A stretch of 64,000 nucleotides of DNA from contig CM036775.1 of the NCBI GenBank assembly GCA_020796225.1, forward strand, positions 14,876,875 through 14,940,874, in the 5' to 3' direction. Made by a program: the position numbers and the translations under genes. Shown here in pieces: positions 32,276 through 43,123 of this stretch. Source of the stretch: Arion vulgaris (taxonomy: Eukaryota > Mollusca > Gastropoda > Stylommatophora > Arionidae). Each line of letters opens with the position of its first letter. Position 1 is the stretch's first letter. The notes under the pieces were generated by a model that saw only the letters and a list, made by a program, of their open reading frames with translations, was not told where the DNA came from and did no database searches.

Positions 32276-32294
32276 GTTGTATCTCTGTTTGTCT

Positions 32295-32885
32295 ACTGTA
32301 TCTGTGGTATAGATGGTCTCTCCGTCTACTGTATCTGTGGTATTTTTTTTTTCCGATCCAGAAGCACTTGAGCTCTTCAGCTCTTCGGCTCGGTGCCATG
32401 GACATCGTAACCCTTCGGTTCGGTGCCACGAACACCGTAAATCTGGGTAATCTGTGGCTTTTCTGCCATCCCGCGGATAGTCACCCGCAGTCCAACGCGC
32501 TCAAACACGCTGGGCAGACGGGCTGTATCTGTGGTATAGATGTTGTCTCCGTCTACTGTATCTGTGGTATAGATGTTGTCTCCGTCTACTGTATCTGTGG
32601 TATAGATGGTGTCTCCGTCTACTGTATCTGTGGTATAGATGGTCTCTCCGTCTACTGTATCTGTGGTATAGATGGTGTCTCCGTCTACTGTATCTGTGGT
32701 ATAGATGGTCTCTCCGTCTACTGTATCTGTGGTATAGATGGTGTCTCCGTCTACTGTATCTGTGGTATAGATGGTGTCTCCGTCTACTGTATCTGTGGTA
32801 TAGATGGTTTCTCCGTCTACTGTATCTGTGGTATAGATGGTCTCTCCGTCTACTGTATCTGTGGTATAGATGTTGTCTCAGACTT
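32295..32885. repeat. 33-bp minisatellite, about 12 units, split by SINE-T
   Basis: Unit CTGTATCTGTGGTATAGATG plus GTCTCTCCGTCTA, GTGT and TTGT variants. One unit lies left of the SINE and eleven right. Thirty-three bases give an 11-residue repeat frame, not a gene. Confidence 0.9.
32344..32522 (-). repeat. SINE-T copy in a minisatellite, B box deleted
   Basis: Minus-strand SINE-T. TSD CTGTATCTGTGGTAT at 32329-32343 and 32523-32537, both from the array unit. About 22 bp spanning the B box are missing: the sequence jumps from CATCCCGCGG to ATAGTCACCC. Confidence 0.85.
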
Positions 32886-33058
32886 TTGTGTGTAGCTTGA
32901 AAATGAAACCCAATCCATGCCTGGTCGGGTGATGACCTTCCCTGGATCTTATATTAATATTAGTGGTTTTATTTCCACTTTTATCTTAAGAGTGGTTTTG
33001 ATAATTACCGCCACTAACCAAAAACTTTCAAGATCTAAGACAATGTCTGACTAGGCCA

Positions 33059-33620
33059 AAGGTTCCCAAACTTTTTTGGCCCACTGTCCACTTTGCAAGA
33101 CATACATTTTGTAACCCCTTCCCTATTATAACAGGCTTTTTTGCGTTTTCTGATTTTTCTGATCGTAAGACGGGCATAAGATGAATTAAAATGCAGAATC
33201 GCCCGAGTGGTTACCGGGACCCAAATTTGGGGTGTAAAGAATAAACCACTGTTACCTGCCACACATGTCGTAAGAGGCAACTAAGGAGGTTTGGCTGAAA
33301 TCAGATGCACATGTCCTAAACGTATACAAGTCCATGCGTTTAGGTGCCTACCAAACCAATGTGCAAAGATCTTGGCAAAGATCAAACATTTCACAAGAGT
33401 GATTGAAATTGATCGTAAAGAACGAACGCAAAGAAGAAGAAATGCAGAATTACAATTTTAAATTATTCAATTGCAAAATCACGAAAGAATTTATTTTACA
33501 ATATACATTATTAATTTCTACTATCAGGAGCCACTGACCCCTAGATGGCATGAACGAACAAATGCTTCTGAAATCACTATCGCCCCCTAGGTGGTACCAC
33601 CCACTTTGGGAACCTATAAA
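33059..33620. mobile_element. Non-autonomous hAT-type element with SINE-A inside
   Basis: Ends AAGGTTCCCAAACTTTTTTG and CACTTTGGGAACC. TSD CTAGGCCA (8 bp) at 33051-33058 and 33621-33628. Internally deleted relative to the copy at 763-1622. Confidence 0.75.
33200..33441 (+). repeat. SINE-A copy nested in the hAT-type element
   Basis: Full-length SINE-A. TSD ATGCAGAAT at 33191-33199 and 33442-33450. The homologous empty site is at about 1009-1017 in the first hAT-type copy. Confidence 0.88.
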
Positions 33621-33689
33621 CTAGGCCAACAAGTTGAACGAAACAGCTGACAACAAAGTCAAACATTTTCCAAAATCTTATATTCAAAA

Positions 33690-34135
33690 TGGTAAGAGAA
33701 AAACTAACCAAGTAGTTACTACCAAAACGGTAAGAGAAAAACTAACAAGTAGTTACTACCAAAATGTAAGAGAAAACTAACAAGTAGTTACTACAAAATT
33801 GTAAGAGAAAAAAACTAACCAAGTAGTTACTACCAAAATTGTAAGAGAAAAACTAACAAGTAGTTACTACCAAAATTGTAAGAGAGAAAAACTAACAAGT
33901 AGTTACTACCAAAATGGTAAGAGAAAAACTAACAAGTAGTTACTACCAAAATGGTAAGAGAAAAACTAACAAGTAGTTACTACCAAAATGGTAAGAGAAA
34001 AACTAACAAGTAGTTACTACCAAAATTGTAAGAGAAAAACTAACAAGTAGTTACTACCAAAATTGTAAGAGAAAAACTAACAAGTAGTTACTACCAAAAT
34101 TGTAAGAGAAAAACTAACAAGTAGTTACTACCAAA
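33690..34135. repeat. 37-bp minisatellite, about 12 units
   Basis: Unit GGTAAGAGAAAAACTAACAA plus GTAGTTACTACCAAAAT, with several units lacking a base or two. Confidence 0.9.
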
Positions 34136-34189
34136 ATGATTATGTTTATTACTATATCTTCATATACAGCCACATTTTCTTTATTATCA

Positions 34190-34660
34190 AATCAATGAAG
34201 AGGAGGAATATGAAGATAAGAGGGAGAATATGAAGATTAAGTGGAAGAATATGAAGATAAGAGGGAGAATATGAAGATAAGTGGAAGAATATGAAGATAA
34301 GAGGGAGAATATGAAGATAAGTGGAAGAATATGAAGATAAGTGGAAGAATATGAAGATAAGAGGGAGAATATGAAGATTAAGTGGAAGAATATGAAGATA
34401 GAGAATATGAAGATAAGTGAAGAATATGAAGATAAGAGGAGAATATGAAGATAAGTGGAAGAATATGAAGATAAGGGAAGAATATGAAGATAAGAGGGAG
34501 AATATGAAGATAAGTGGAAGAATATGAAGATAAGAGGAAGAATATGAAGATAAGAGGAAGAATATGAAGATAAGTGGAAGAATATGAATAAGAAAGAATA
34601 AGAAAGAATAGGAAGAGATAGGAAGAGAAAGAATATGAATAAGAAAGAATATGAATAAGC
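34190..34660. repeat. 19-20-bp minisatellite, more than 20 units
   Basis: Unit GAAGAATATGAAGATAAGTG with GGGAGAATATGAAGATAAGA variants; the right end degrades into GAATAAGAAAGAATA. A 205-codon minus frame is repeat-encoded. Confidence 0.9.
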
Positions 34661-35109
34661 AAAAATATCATGAAAGTATGAAAAATAACATGAGGAATAA
34701 AAAAACAAAATGAATAGACAAATATGAACAAGTAAATATGAACATATGGAGATGAAATTATGAAAAATAAATTGGAAAATGTGAATCTGAAAATGGATAT
34801 GCAAAAAAACAAAATAAAGAGAAAATTAACAATTGAAAAATAACATCAAGTGGAAAATGAGGTATAAAATATCTGGTTGAATATACCACCATGTGAAGAG
34901 ATGGAAGATGGAGAGACGCGATGGTGGTGGTGATGCAACCAACTTTCAAATTGGTAATGTTACATAATCTATTGTAGACAAGAAACAAATTGAAACTCTT
35001 TTACAAACCAAATCTATGATGTGATGATTACACTTAATCTGAGCCTGAGATAAAGACAAAAAAAGAATCATTTTTAATGACACAATGTACATAAAAAAAG
35101 GGAGGTCTA
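34661..35109. other. A/T-rich, no gene recognised
   Basis: No exon or known repeat. The 76-codon minus frame at 34758-34988 has no family resemblance. Confidence 0.4.
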
Positions 35110-35610
35110 CAGCGAAAGACGAGGATTTGGCTGAATGGATTAGATTGCGGCTACCATGCGGGAGACATGTGTTTAATCCAAGCTACGGAAAAAGATTTTA
35201 TTCTGTCAGAGGCATAAAAGACAAATTCTAACCTGAACAGTTTTGCAGCAACTGCATTATCCATGTGAGAGCTGCTGTACCGTAGTTGTTAGTGAACTCG
35301 CTTCGCAAGGCTGGTGGTCTGGGTTCAGCTCCGCAATGCGCTGGAATTTTCCCGACCCCGACGGCTCTCAGGTCGACCCAGCCTCAACTGGGTACCAGAC
35401 ATGCTCTTGGAAAGTAAAGGCGGCCGGCGTGATGCTGACCACATTACCCATCGTGTGCCGACGGTCAATGAAAATACAGGCTAACACTGTATTGACCTAT
35501 ATACCACGAGGTATGAAAGGGTTCTTTACTTTACTATCCATGTGGCCTTTAAATTCCTCAGGCTCTCGCTGCCCCTCATCCCCATCCTACACCGACCTAA
35601 AAAGCGGTAT
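35110..35610 (+). repeat. SINE-K copy split by SINE-J
   Basis: tRNA-like head GGCTGAATGGATTAGATTGC, then AATTCTAACCTGAACAGTTT; after SINE-J GGCCTTTAAATTCCTCAGGC, CCTACACCGACCTAAAAAGC and ATTACAGGCAGTAAC. Other copies at 38096, 42145, 54161 and 62694. Confidence 0.7.
35268..35534 (+). repeat. SINE-J copy nested in SINE-K
   Basis: Sense copy from GAGCTGCTGTACCGTAGTTG to GAAAGGGTTCTTTACTTTAC. TSD TATCCATGTG at 35258-35267 and 35535-35544. Confidence 0.8.
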
Positions 35611-35647
35611 TACAGGCAGTAACAACAGTATTTTGGTGGTTATTTTA

Positions 35648-36095
35648 ACAGCCGAAGGACTGACTTCTTTGCACCAGGTTTGCCCGCCTGCCCAGCGTGT
35701 CCGTAGTGCGTTGGACTACGGGTGACTAGCCCTCTGTGAGTGCGGGTTAAATTCTGTGGGCTAGCAGAAAAGCAACAGGTTCCCCAGATTTACGGTGTTC
35801 GTGGCACCGAACTGAAGGGTTACGGTGTCTATGGCACCGAACCAAAAAGCTGAAAGCTCAAGTGCTTCTGGATCTAAAAAAAAAGTCACCTGTTTTATCC
35901 CATATCCCTCTCCACAGAAATGGCACACCACCTGCTAAGAGTATTGCTTAAAGCATGAACTCCGTAGCTCTGGCAACAATACAAGGGGTCTCTTGAAACA
36001 AATGCTATCGTCAACAGAACAGCATGATCCAGATTCAAACCAACGACCTAGAAAACGCAAGGCAAAGGCTTAACCACAGAAATCCCCATAATGTA
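35648..36095 (-). repeat. SINE-G copy split by SINE-T
   Basis: Antisense SINE-G: GCCGAAGGACTGACTTCTTT, then after the SINE-T CAGAAATGGCACACCACCTG, GTAGCTCTGGCAACAATACA and GCAAGGCAAAGGCTTAACCA. Confidence 0.75.
35681..35887 (+). repeat. SINE-T copy nested in SINE-G
   Basis: Sense copy with a weakened B box (GGGTTAAATTC) and A-rich tail. Flanks CACCAGGTTT and CACCTGTTTT suggest a diverged TSD. Confidence 0.75.
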
Positions 36096-36097
36096 TT

Positions 36098-36765
36098 TTA
36101 GAGACAACAGTGTTGGATTAATATTTTTCCCTAATCTTCGTCACACAATGAGTGATGTGGCCTTCGTCACACAATGAGTAATGTGGCCTTCGTCACACAA
36201 TGAGTCATGTGGCCTTCGTCACACAATGAGTCATGTGACCTTCGTCACACAATGAGTCATGTGGCTTCGTCACACAATGAGTGAGGTGGCTTCGTCACAC
36301 AATGAGTGATGTGGCTTCTCACACAATGAGTAATGTGGCTTCTCACACAATGAGTGATGTGGCTTCGTCACACAATGAGTGATGTGGCTTCGTCACACAA
36401 TGAGTGATGTGCCTTTGTCCCACAATGAGTGATGTGGTCTTTGTCACACAATGAGTGATGTGGCCTTCGTCACACAATGAGTGGTGTGGTCTTCATCACA
36501 CAATGAGTGATGGGTCTATCACACAATGAGTAATGTGGCTCTCACACAATGAGCGATGTGGCCTTCGTCACACAATGAGTGATGGGTCCAGCCTCACGCC
36601 AGTCACCTTTACTTCCCAGTTGCTTTTGTGGTACTCAACTGAGGCTGAATCAGCCTTATGAGCTGTTACGGTTGTAAAATAAATTCCACTTCTACTGTGG
36701 AATTTAGCTCGGACCACATGCCTAAGAAGCGAGGGCGCTAATCACTATGAAATCGCAGCTCTAAA
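36098..36765 (-). repeat. Diverged SINE-J copy with an internal minisatellite
   Basis: Left part ACAACAGTGTTGGATTAATA and right part CAGCCTCACGCCAGTCACCT, CAACTGAGGCTGAATCAGCC and GAGGGCGCTAATCACTATGA are SINE-J. Between them, 36140-36592, a 30-bp unit (CTTCGTCACACAATGAGTGA, TGTGGC) is repeated about 15 times. That unit equals the SINE-J internal segment GGCACACGATGGGTGATGTG, present once in the other copies. Confidence 0.8.
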
Positions 36766-36935
36766 AAATCTTTAAACCTTACAGAGGGGGATCGAACACG
36801 GGATGTTTCCGTAAGAAAACCCCACCAAATTTAACCATTCAGCCGCTCGCAAATTCAGCCAGAATAAAATGTTAGGTACTGTTTACATATTAAACATTTA
36901 CAGAATTTAAAATGCCAGCTTTCAAAATATCAGAA

Positions 36936-37652
36936 CACCCGAGTGGTTACCGACGTGGTTCATGTTCGAACCAAAAGAGCGTAAGGTAAACTACTTGACC
37001 ACTTAGTTATACAGACCTTCTAATCTACATATTACGATGCACAACGAGGCCAAATACTTAGGGCAATTTTCACTGCAGACGGAAGTATCGATAAGGAAAT
37101 CAGCAATCGATGCACAAAAGCTAATCAGATACTAGGGCGCCTGAGTGGTTACCAGGGCTCAAATTTGTAAAGAATAGAATCACTGTTACCTGTATTATCA
37201 CGCATGTCGTAAGAGGCGACTAAGGAGGTTTGGATGAAACTGGATGCATGTGTCCACTAGGGATGCTAACCCGAAACAAATGCTTGCAGAAACGGATGCA
37301 CCAGGCCGTAAGGCACATAACATGGTGCAAAGATCCCTCACAATGAGGAATGGGATAACAGATTCTACGGTCGCCAATCTGTATCGGAGATTTAGCCACG
37401 CAGTAAGAATGTCAGACCTACCATCACGAGGTGGCCAAAACTTACTGCGGGAAGAGGTCGGCACAAACCGGGAAGCAGAAATCACAGAAACTATATCCTA
37501 CAGAACTGCTCCCAGTAAGCAGACTTGAGAAGAAAGAGGTGGCCCACTTACACTAGCGTCCAAGACAAACTGTATGGCGTGTCTGATAATCTGAGGCAGA
37601 TGGCTGCCTTTATTAAAGAATCAGAAATCCCAATCTAGTGAGAAGCAAGAAG
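36936..37652 (+). mobile_element. Composite retroposon: SINE-A head, LINE piece, SINE-A, LINE 3' end
   Basis: One TSD, AAAATATCAGAA (36924-36935 and 37653-37664), encloses 717 bp: a 16-bp SINE-A head; a 190-bp LINE reverse-transcriptase piece nearly identical to 2050-2230; SINE-A head and core to about 37255; then a different LINE 3' end with VQDKLYGVSDNLRQMAAFIK, a stop at about 37640 and an AAGAAG tail. The two SINE-A junctions are not TSD-bounded here, so the unit looks inserted as one chimera. Confidence 0.65.
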
Positions 37653-37904
37653 AAAATATCAGAAATATTAATAGATATATACAGCAAACTACTCGTATAG
37701 AGTAATACAGTAATACATGAACGTTCCCTTATATTGCATGAAGTATTGCAATACATAAATGTTCCCCTACACTACATGGAGAATGTGACTGAATGATCTT
37801 TCCTCTCTACTACATGGCTTAAGCCACAGCCACCTGTAACCATAAGGCTGTTCAGCTCAAAGGAAAATCCCTGAAAATCAGACCCCTCACGTCACATGTT
37901 TCAC

Positions 37905-38080
37905 TTACCTTCCAATACTGTTAGATAAAGACAAACTCATTGTTTAAAAAACACAGCATATATAACAAGATAATATAACACTTGAAATTTAACACTCAAG
38001 AATATCAGTATCATGAACACACTTTTCATCAATAAAAAAACATAGGCTCGAAGAATTGTGGAAAATTGCTAAAATAAAAA
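37905..38080 (-). repeat. Repeat N copy
   Basis: TCCAATACTGTTAGATAAAG, AACACTCAAGAATATCAGTA and TTTCATCAATAAAAAAACAT match repeat N. Confidence 0.5.
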
Positions 38081-38095
38081 CATTTGCGTTTATCC

Positions 38096-38320
38096 GTCGC
38101 CGTTACTGCCTGTAATAACGCTTTTTGGTCGGTGTAGGACACGGGGGACCTGAGCCTGTGGAATTTAATGGCCGCATGGTTAGTGCAGTCGCTGTGAAAC
38201 TGTTTGGATATTTTCTTTATGCCCTCGTCAGAAAAAATGTCTTGGTCGTACCGTGGATTGAACCGGGACTGCCGCATTGGAGCAGCACTCTAATCCATTA
38301 AGCCAATGCTCCACTGCACT
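38096..38320 (-). repeat. SINE-K copy
   Basis: Antisense: GTTACTGCCTGTAATAACGC, TGTGGAATTTAATGGCCGCA, B box region GTGGATTGAACCGGGA and head TCTAATCCATTAAGCCAATG. Confidence 0.75.
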
Positions 38321-38449
38321 GCGTTTTATCATACATATTTTTAATAAGTCAGCCGCCAACATCAACTGGAAATTCCAATTTCCATACTGAACTGAATAGC
38401 CATATTGTACCTATTGTACCGAGGGTAACGGTGCAGCAATGCATGAGTC

Positions 38450-38945
38450 TTTTACTATTCTTTAATTCTGTTTTAGGAAGACCTAGATATACCTGGAGAA
38501 GAGAGCTGGAGACTGATATTAACTCTTTCCACGCCCATTTATTTCCTCAATTTTTAAGCAGTTAATTCAAGGAAGTAAAAAAAAAAAAAATTACGATCCC
38601 AACTACTTATCAATAAATAAACATATATATATTATTATATACTAAATTGAAGTAAACTGGACAACCTAACAGAATAACAAGGTTAAAAGTACTATAAGTA
38701 AAACAGAAGAAGTAAAACTAGAAAGACTTCTTATAAGGAAGCAACTCTATGGCGCAGTGTGCGGCTTAAAGCGTCAACGGACTTCCGCCATGGCGCAGAG
38801 TGCGGCTTAAAGCGTGGAAAGAGTTAAAAGGATAGGTAAACATGGAAATAATTGGAAAGGATGACAGGAGAGAGGAAGACCTGGAAGAAATTTGTTGAAG
38901 ACCTGTGCTCCGTTGGGAGTTGAAAGGTGAAGAAGAATTTGTTTT
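38450..38945 (+). pseudogene. LINE ORF tail interrupted by a piggyBac-type MITE
   Basis: GRPRYTWRRELETDI before and KRIGKHGNNWKG, GERKTWKKFVEDLCSVGS after the insertion. Removing 38523-38823 and one TTAA joins the frame exactly. Confidence 0.75.
38523..38823. mobile_element. piggyBac-type MITE
   Basis: TTAA at 38519-38522 and 38824-38827 flank a 301-bp element with perfect terminal inverted repeats CTCTTTCCACGC and GCGTGGAAAGAG. No transposase. An internal CGGCTTAAAGCGT is duplicated near the right end. Confidence 0.85.
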
Positions 38946-38959
38946 CCTCACAGCATCAG

Positions 38960-39320
38960 GATAAGAAGAGAAATGTAGAATGAGCTTTTTGTGTGCGCTT
39001 CATATATAGTGTTTTTCATTGCCTCTGTTATCTCTGTGGTTTGTATTTGCAGTGGACGGATTTTTGTTGTATATCTACTGTACCAGAGTAGCATTGCTCT
39101 GTCTGTTGGTAATCTGCTTTTGTGGCCGAACCATTTAATTTGTTGTTTCTTGATGAAGTTCAGTACTGATGTTGTACCACATTTTTTCCTGTCTTCATTT
39201 TTAAACCAGTCTCTTCTTGATACTTCCAACATTTTGCATAGACACTTCATCTCTGTCGTAACTTGTTTTCTTCTATCGTTTGATGTCAGCGTCCAGGTTT
39301 GGCACTGATAGCGTAAAGTT
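38960..39320 (-). pseudogene. LINE ORF tail fragment
   Basis: Minus strand: MKCLCKMLEVSRRDWFKNED, VLNFIKKQQIKWFGHKSRLP and ATMKNTIYEAHTKSSF-type end. A second, shorter copy is at 45460-45700. Confidence 0.7.
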
Positions 39321-39469
39321 GGGAGACTGTGTTGTACAATTCTCTTTTAAAGTTCATGGTGACATGTTATTATTTCAACATTGATACCATTTGACCTATG
39401 ATTCGATTTGTTTTATTGCATCTATGTTGGATTTCATTAGTTATTCTTTCATAAAAAAATGAAATTAGT

Positions 39470-40045
39470 GGCATATCCTTCAGGGCGTCGCCATCAAATA
39501 CAGTTACCGAGTCGTTGATTTTCTAGGCACCACTTATACGTTCAGTAATTTGCCGTTGTTTTCTGAAGGATGAAGTCTATTTTTACATTTAGTTTTTTTT
39601 TTTTTTCTTTCGTCCGCTTTCAACTCAGACGAAGTTTCATCTCTGAAACTGATTTTTGCGTGAAAATCTGTTTTCCAATTTCTTACAATGGCAGCAGCGT
39701 GCACATTGTAAATTACTTTACACTGGCAGCCGTGTGCTCAATGTACTCGTAATTAGTATTCCCTCGCCATAAAGGCAGATTTTCTCCGACTTCAGAGGTA
39801 CTCACGTTATCGTCCTGAGTAAGACCAGAGGACTCAAACAAATGCCGGACAGTAGGTTCGAACCCGAGCTATGAGGCGTCTCACAGCTAGCAGGCCGAGC
39901 TACTATCAACTACTCTAGGCAGTCCCCCTTTACATTTAGTAAAATCCCCGAAAACACATTTGCTTCCAAATTGCCCACCGTGAAGATTGAACCAGGTACT
40001 CTTGGGTTGTGATCAAGCTCACTACCGCTAAGTCACAGACGCCTA
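39470..40045 (-). repeat. SINE-I copy split by SINE-H
   Basis: Antisense: CAGGGCGTCGCCATCAAATA, CACTTATACGTTCAGTAATT, TTCTGAAGGATGAAGTCTAT; after SINE-H, AAATTGCCCACCGTGAAGAT, B box region GAACCAGGTACTC and head CTAAGTCACAGACGCC. Confidence 0.75.
39594..39928 (-). repeat. SINE-H copy nested in SINE-I
   Basis: tRNA-like head in sense GACTGCCTAGAGTAGTTGAT, B box GGTTCGAACC, body, A-rich tail. TSD TTTACATTTAGT at 39582-39593 and 39929-39940. Second copy at 47901. Confidence 0.85.
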
Positions 40046-40254
40046 CTTTTTTCCCCATTAAAAAAATGCTTCATAGATATGTCAAGTTTTAAACTTGATC
40101 TAATTGATGTTTGTTGATGGAGATATTTGTAGTGAATTTCTTCTCTAATGAAAGTCATTACTTCGGTTTTGTCAATGTTTATTCTCATGTTGTAGTCATT
40201 GCATGTTAACTGGAGTCTGTTTATGTACTATGTGTATACACTTACAGAAATTAA

Positions 40255-42095
40255 CAAATGCTCCCCTCCCACACATGAGTATAGCAATTAATGAATTATT
40301 ATTGCATACACATGAGTATAGCAATTAATGAATATGCATCACATAATGCAATAATTTGCTACACATGAGTATAGCAATTAATGATTATATTGCATACACT
40401 GGTATACAATTAATAATGCTCCCTACACATGAGTATAGCAATTAATGAATTACATGTATAATTCCCTACACATGAGTAAAGCAATTAATGAATTATTTCT
40501 ACCATGAGAAGCAATTAATGAAGTCTACATAGCAATTAATGAATTCTCCTCTACACATGAGTTTAGTTTAGTCGTCGGATCACCATCACTGCACGTCGAA
40601 CAAATTAGTCCATAAGTGCTCCGATCTCTCCCTCAGTATGTCCATCAGCGTGTGGCGACTAATGACACCGGTTCTTTGTTGGTTTATAATTTTTCTTTGT
40701 CTGCCAGCATAGCGTTCTTGTCGAGCTACATCACACTTAACTTTGAGTTCTTGCAGTCTGGTAAGTGTTGTGGATTCGCCGCTATTATGTGAATCATGTA
40801 CACACCCTCTCTCCCTTAATGAATTTATAATATCAGCCTGGTCCATTGCTCGCCGCTTTGGACAGCAGCCATACCTGCAAGCTTATCCACGTTCATTCCC
40901 CTTACACCTGCATGCCCTGGCACAAAAATAAAACTGATCTTTGTCAGCTTAAGACCTCCCCAGTGACTCTATCCAATGCCTCCGAGCCCATCCTGTTTCA
41001 ATCTTCCTGAGCATACTCATTAAGTCACTGAGAAAACATGCATGGATAAAAGTCTGTGATTCTGAGCCAAATCATCGTTTTGGTAACCGCCATGATTTCC
41101 ATAGTGAGACTGCTCGTAGTCAATGCAAAACCACCACTGTCTTCCTTCACAACATCACCTCCGACCTGAGCAGTGAAAGCCCACGAGCTCCGCACATGTC
41201 GAATCACCGAACCATCCGTATAAATGATTACATCATGCGCAGATGCGTCCTTAGAAATTAATGCCTGAACCTCTGCCTCCACAACAAGTGGGATGTGTTG
41301 TCTGCATTCTTTAGCAAGTTCGATGAATACAGAAAAGGATGTAGCGATTCCTGTTGGCACTGGTATCCATTCTTCACCGGGATCAATGTCTTCAAGTGTA
41401 CACACCTGTTCAATACAGTCCTCGGCCTGACCCATCCAAGATTTTCCTCTTTTTAACCTATTTCATTTTTGTCTCTTTATTTCCATGTGCAAGGGATGTT
41501 GTGTGTCAGCATTGACTTTGAAGGTATGCTCGTGCACGGCTCATCAGTATTCTATACTCCATAGTAGGATAGTCAAGGAGATGCGCATCGCCCTGCACGC
41601 GTGTCTTTAGTGACCCAAGTATAATGCGCATAGCCTCGTTCTGTATTCTTTCCAGTCGTTCTATCTGACTATGACTGAGAGTCAGGATCGCCAGCGCATA
41701 CTCAAGCACAGAAAGGACCAGACCCTGGTATAAAGACAAAGATGGCGCTGTTCACAATCCGCCGCAGCCATTACCCTCATCGCCAGCAAACCTTTCCTTG
41801 CCTTCATTATCTACACATGAGTATAGCAATTATTGAATGCTCCCCTACACATGAGTATAGCAATTATTGAATGCTCCCCTACACATGAGTATAGCAATTA
41901 ATGAATGCTCCTACACAGTATATCAATTAATGAATGCTCCTCACATGAGTATAGCAATTAATGAATGCTCCCTACACATGAGTATAGCAATTAATGAATG
42001 CTCCCTACACATGAGTATAGCAATTAATAAATGCTCCCAACACATGAGTATAGCAATTAATAAATGCTCCCTACACATGAGTATAGCAATAATTA
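40255..42095. repeat. 33-bp minisatellite split by a LINE
   Basis: Unit CTACACATGAGTATAGCAAT plus TAATGAATGCTCC. About eight units left (40255-40562) and eight right (41811-42095) of the LINE. The left part is strongly indel-scarred. Confidence 0.88.
40563..41810 (-). pseudogene. LINE 3' half (RT thumb, RNase H) in a minisatellite
   Basis: From the high-coordinate end: RT thumb LVLSVLEYALAILTLSHSQI and RLERIQNEAMRIILGS; RNase H with IYTDGSV (Asp), SSLTMEIMAV (Glu) and, frameshifted, VPGHAGV; then MDQADIINSLRERG and LRERSEHLWTNL. TSD CTACACATGAGT at 40551-40562 and 41811-41822, both array sequence. 5'-truncated and frameshifted; a non-LTR element with an RNase H domain. Confidence 0.85.
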
Positions 42096-42144
42096 CATTT
42101 TTCAACTGTATAATCTCATAAAGGTTTAAAAATAAAAACTTCTG

Positions 42145-42260
42145 TGAGTGCCTGTAATACCGCGGTGTAGGATAGCGGGGAGGGCATGTGCCTGTTGAAT
42201 TTAATGGCCGCATGGGTAGTGCAATTGCGAAACTGTTCAGATGAGGATTTTTATTTATGG
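42145..42260 (-). repeat. SINE-K fragment
   Basis: TGCCTGTAATACCGCGGTGT, TTGAATTTAATGGCCGCATG and GAAACTGTTCAGATGAGG match antisense SINE-K. Confidence 0.6.
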
Positions 42261-42421
42261 CCCCAACGGAAACAAAACTTCTTGTCAATATCAAATATGC
42301 AAAAAAGATTGGTTATCAACAACGAACTGGTATGTTGGTCTGCTGGAGTTGTTGAGGCAGGGATAGGAGCTCATATGGACATGGCTGGACGTGCTATGAT
42401 GATAGTCTTCATTTAATTGAT

Positions 42422-42620
42422 GCCCACCTGCCCAGCATGTTCGTAGCGTGTTGGACGCCGGTGTGACATGCCCTCTGTGAGTGCGGTTCAATTTCGCGGG
42501 CTGGAAGAAAAGCCACAGGTTCTCCAGATTTTTTGTGTTCGTGGCACCGAACAGAAGGGTTACGATGCCCATGGCACCGAGCCAAAGAGCTGAAAGTTCA
42601 AGTTCTTCTGGATTGGGGAA
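42422..42620 (+). repeat. SINE-T copy
   Basis: Sense copy, GCCCAGCATGTTCGTAGCGT head, B box GCGGTTCAATTTC, tail TTCTTCTGGATTGGGG. Diverged. Confidence 0.75.
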
Positions 42621-42784
42621 AATATAACTGATAACTGAATAGTACTCACAATCAACAAACAGAGCTTGGCACACTAAATAATACATCTTGTGTTTAACAC
42701 ATATAATTAATTCACAAATTGGCACAAAATATTTCAAAACTCTGGCATGAGATTCTCTTTCTAACTTCGTACAAGACAACATGC

Positions 42785-43030
42785 GCCAGGAGGTACATTA
42801 GTTTGCTATGTTAAGCGATCGATGTCATGGCACTGGCACATTGGGCATTCCCTGGCATGATTCATCCCCCACTGCAGCAGCCACCCCAAAGTTCCCTTGT
42901 TCACTGTACCCATACAAGTTGATTAGTGTACTTCTCTCTCAACCATGAAGACGACACTGTCTGGCATGTCCAAACTTAACTTCTAATTCTCTCAATCAGT
43001 CCAGTGTCTGAAACTCGCCCATAACACATA
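42785..43030 (-). pseudogene. LINE 3' end fragment
   Basis: Antisense of the family at 47095 and 51930: CGATCGATGTCATGG, CACTGCAGCAGCCACCCCAA, AACCATGAAGACGACACTGT and TCCAGTGTCTGAAACTCGCC. Confidence 0.65.
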
Positions 43031-43123
43031 AATGTACGCGAGAAAATTTCCGAAGGACTGTTGGGGTGGTAAAGTTCTGCTCAGGACAAGTTATTTGACA
43101 AAGAGTCCGCTTTAAAGTTGCTG

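Noticed and set aside
32134..32895. 253-codon frame with CICGID repeats
   Set aside because: It crosses a LINE fragment, a SINE-T and a 33-bp minisatellite; not a gene.
34187..34812. 205- and 144-codon minus frames rich in Ser, Tyr and Ile
   Set aside because: Encoded by the 20-bp minisatellite and its A/T-rich border.
1709..42620. tRNA genes suggested by A- and B-box matches
   Set aside because: All 13 SINE-T heads, and the heads of SINE-C, G, H, I, J and K, lack a foldable cloverleaf with acceptor stem and continue into SINE bodies with tails and TSDs.
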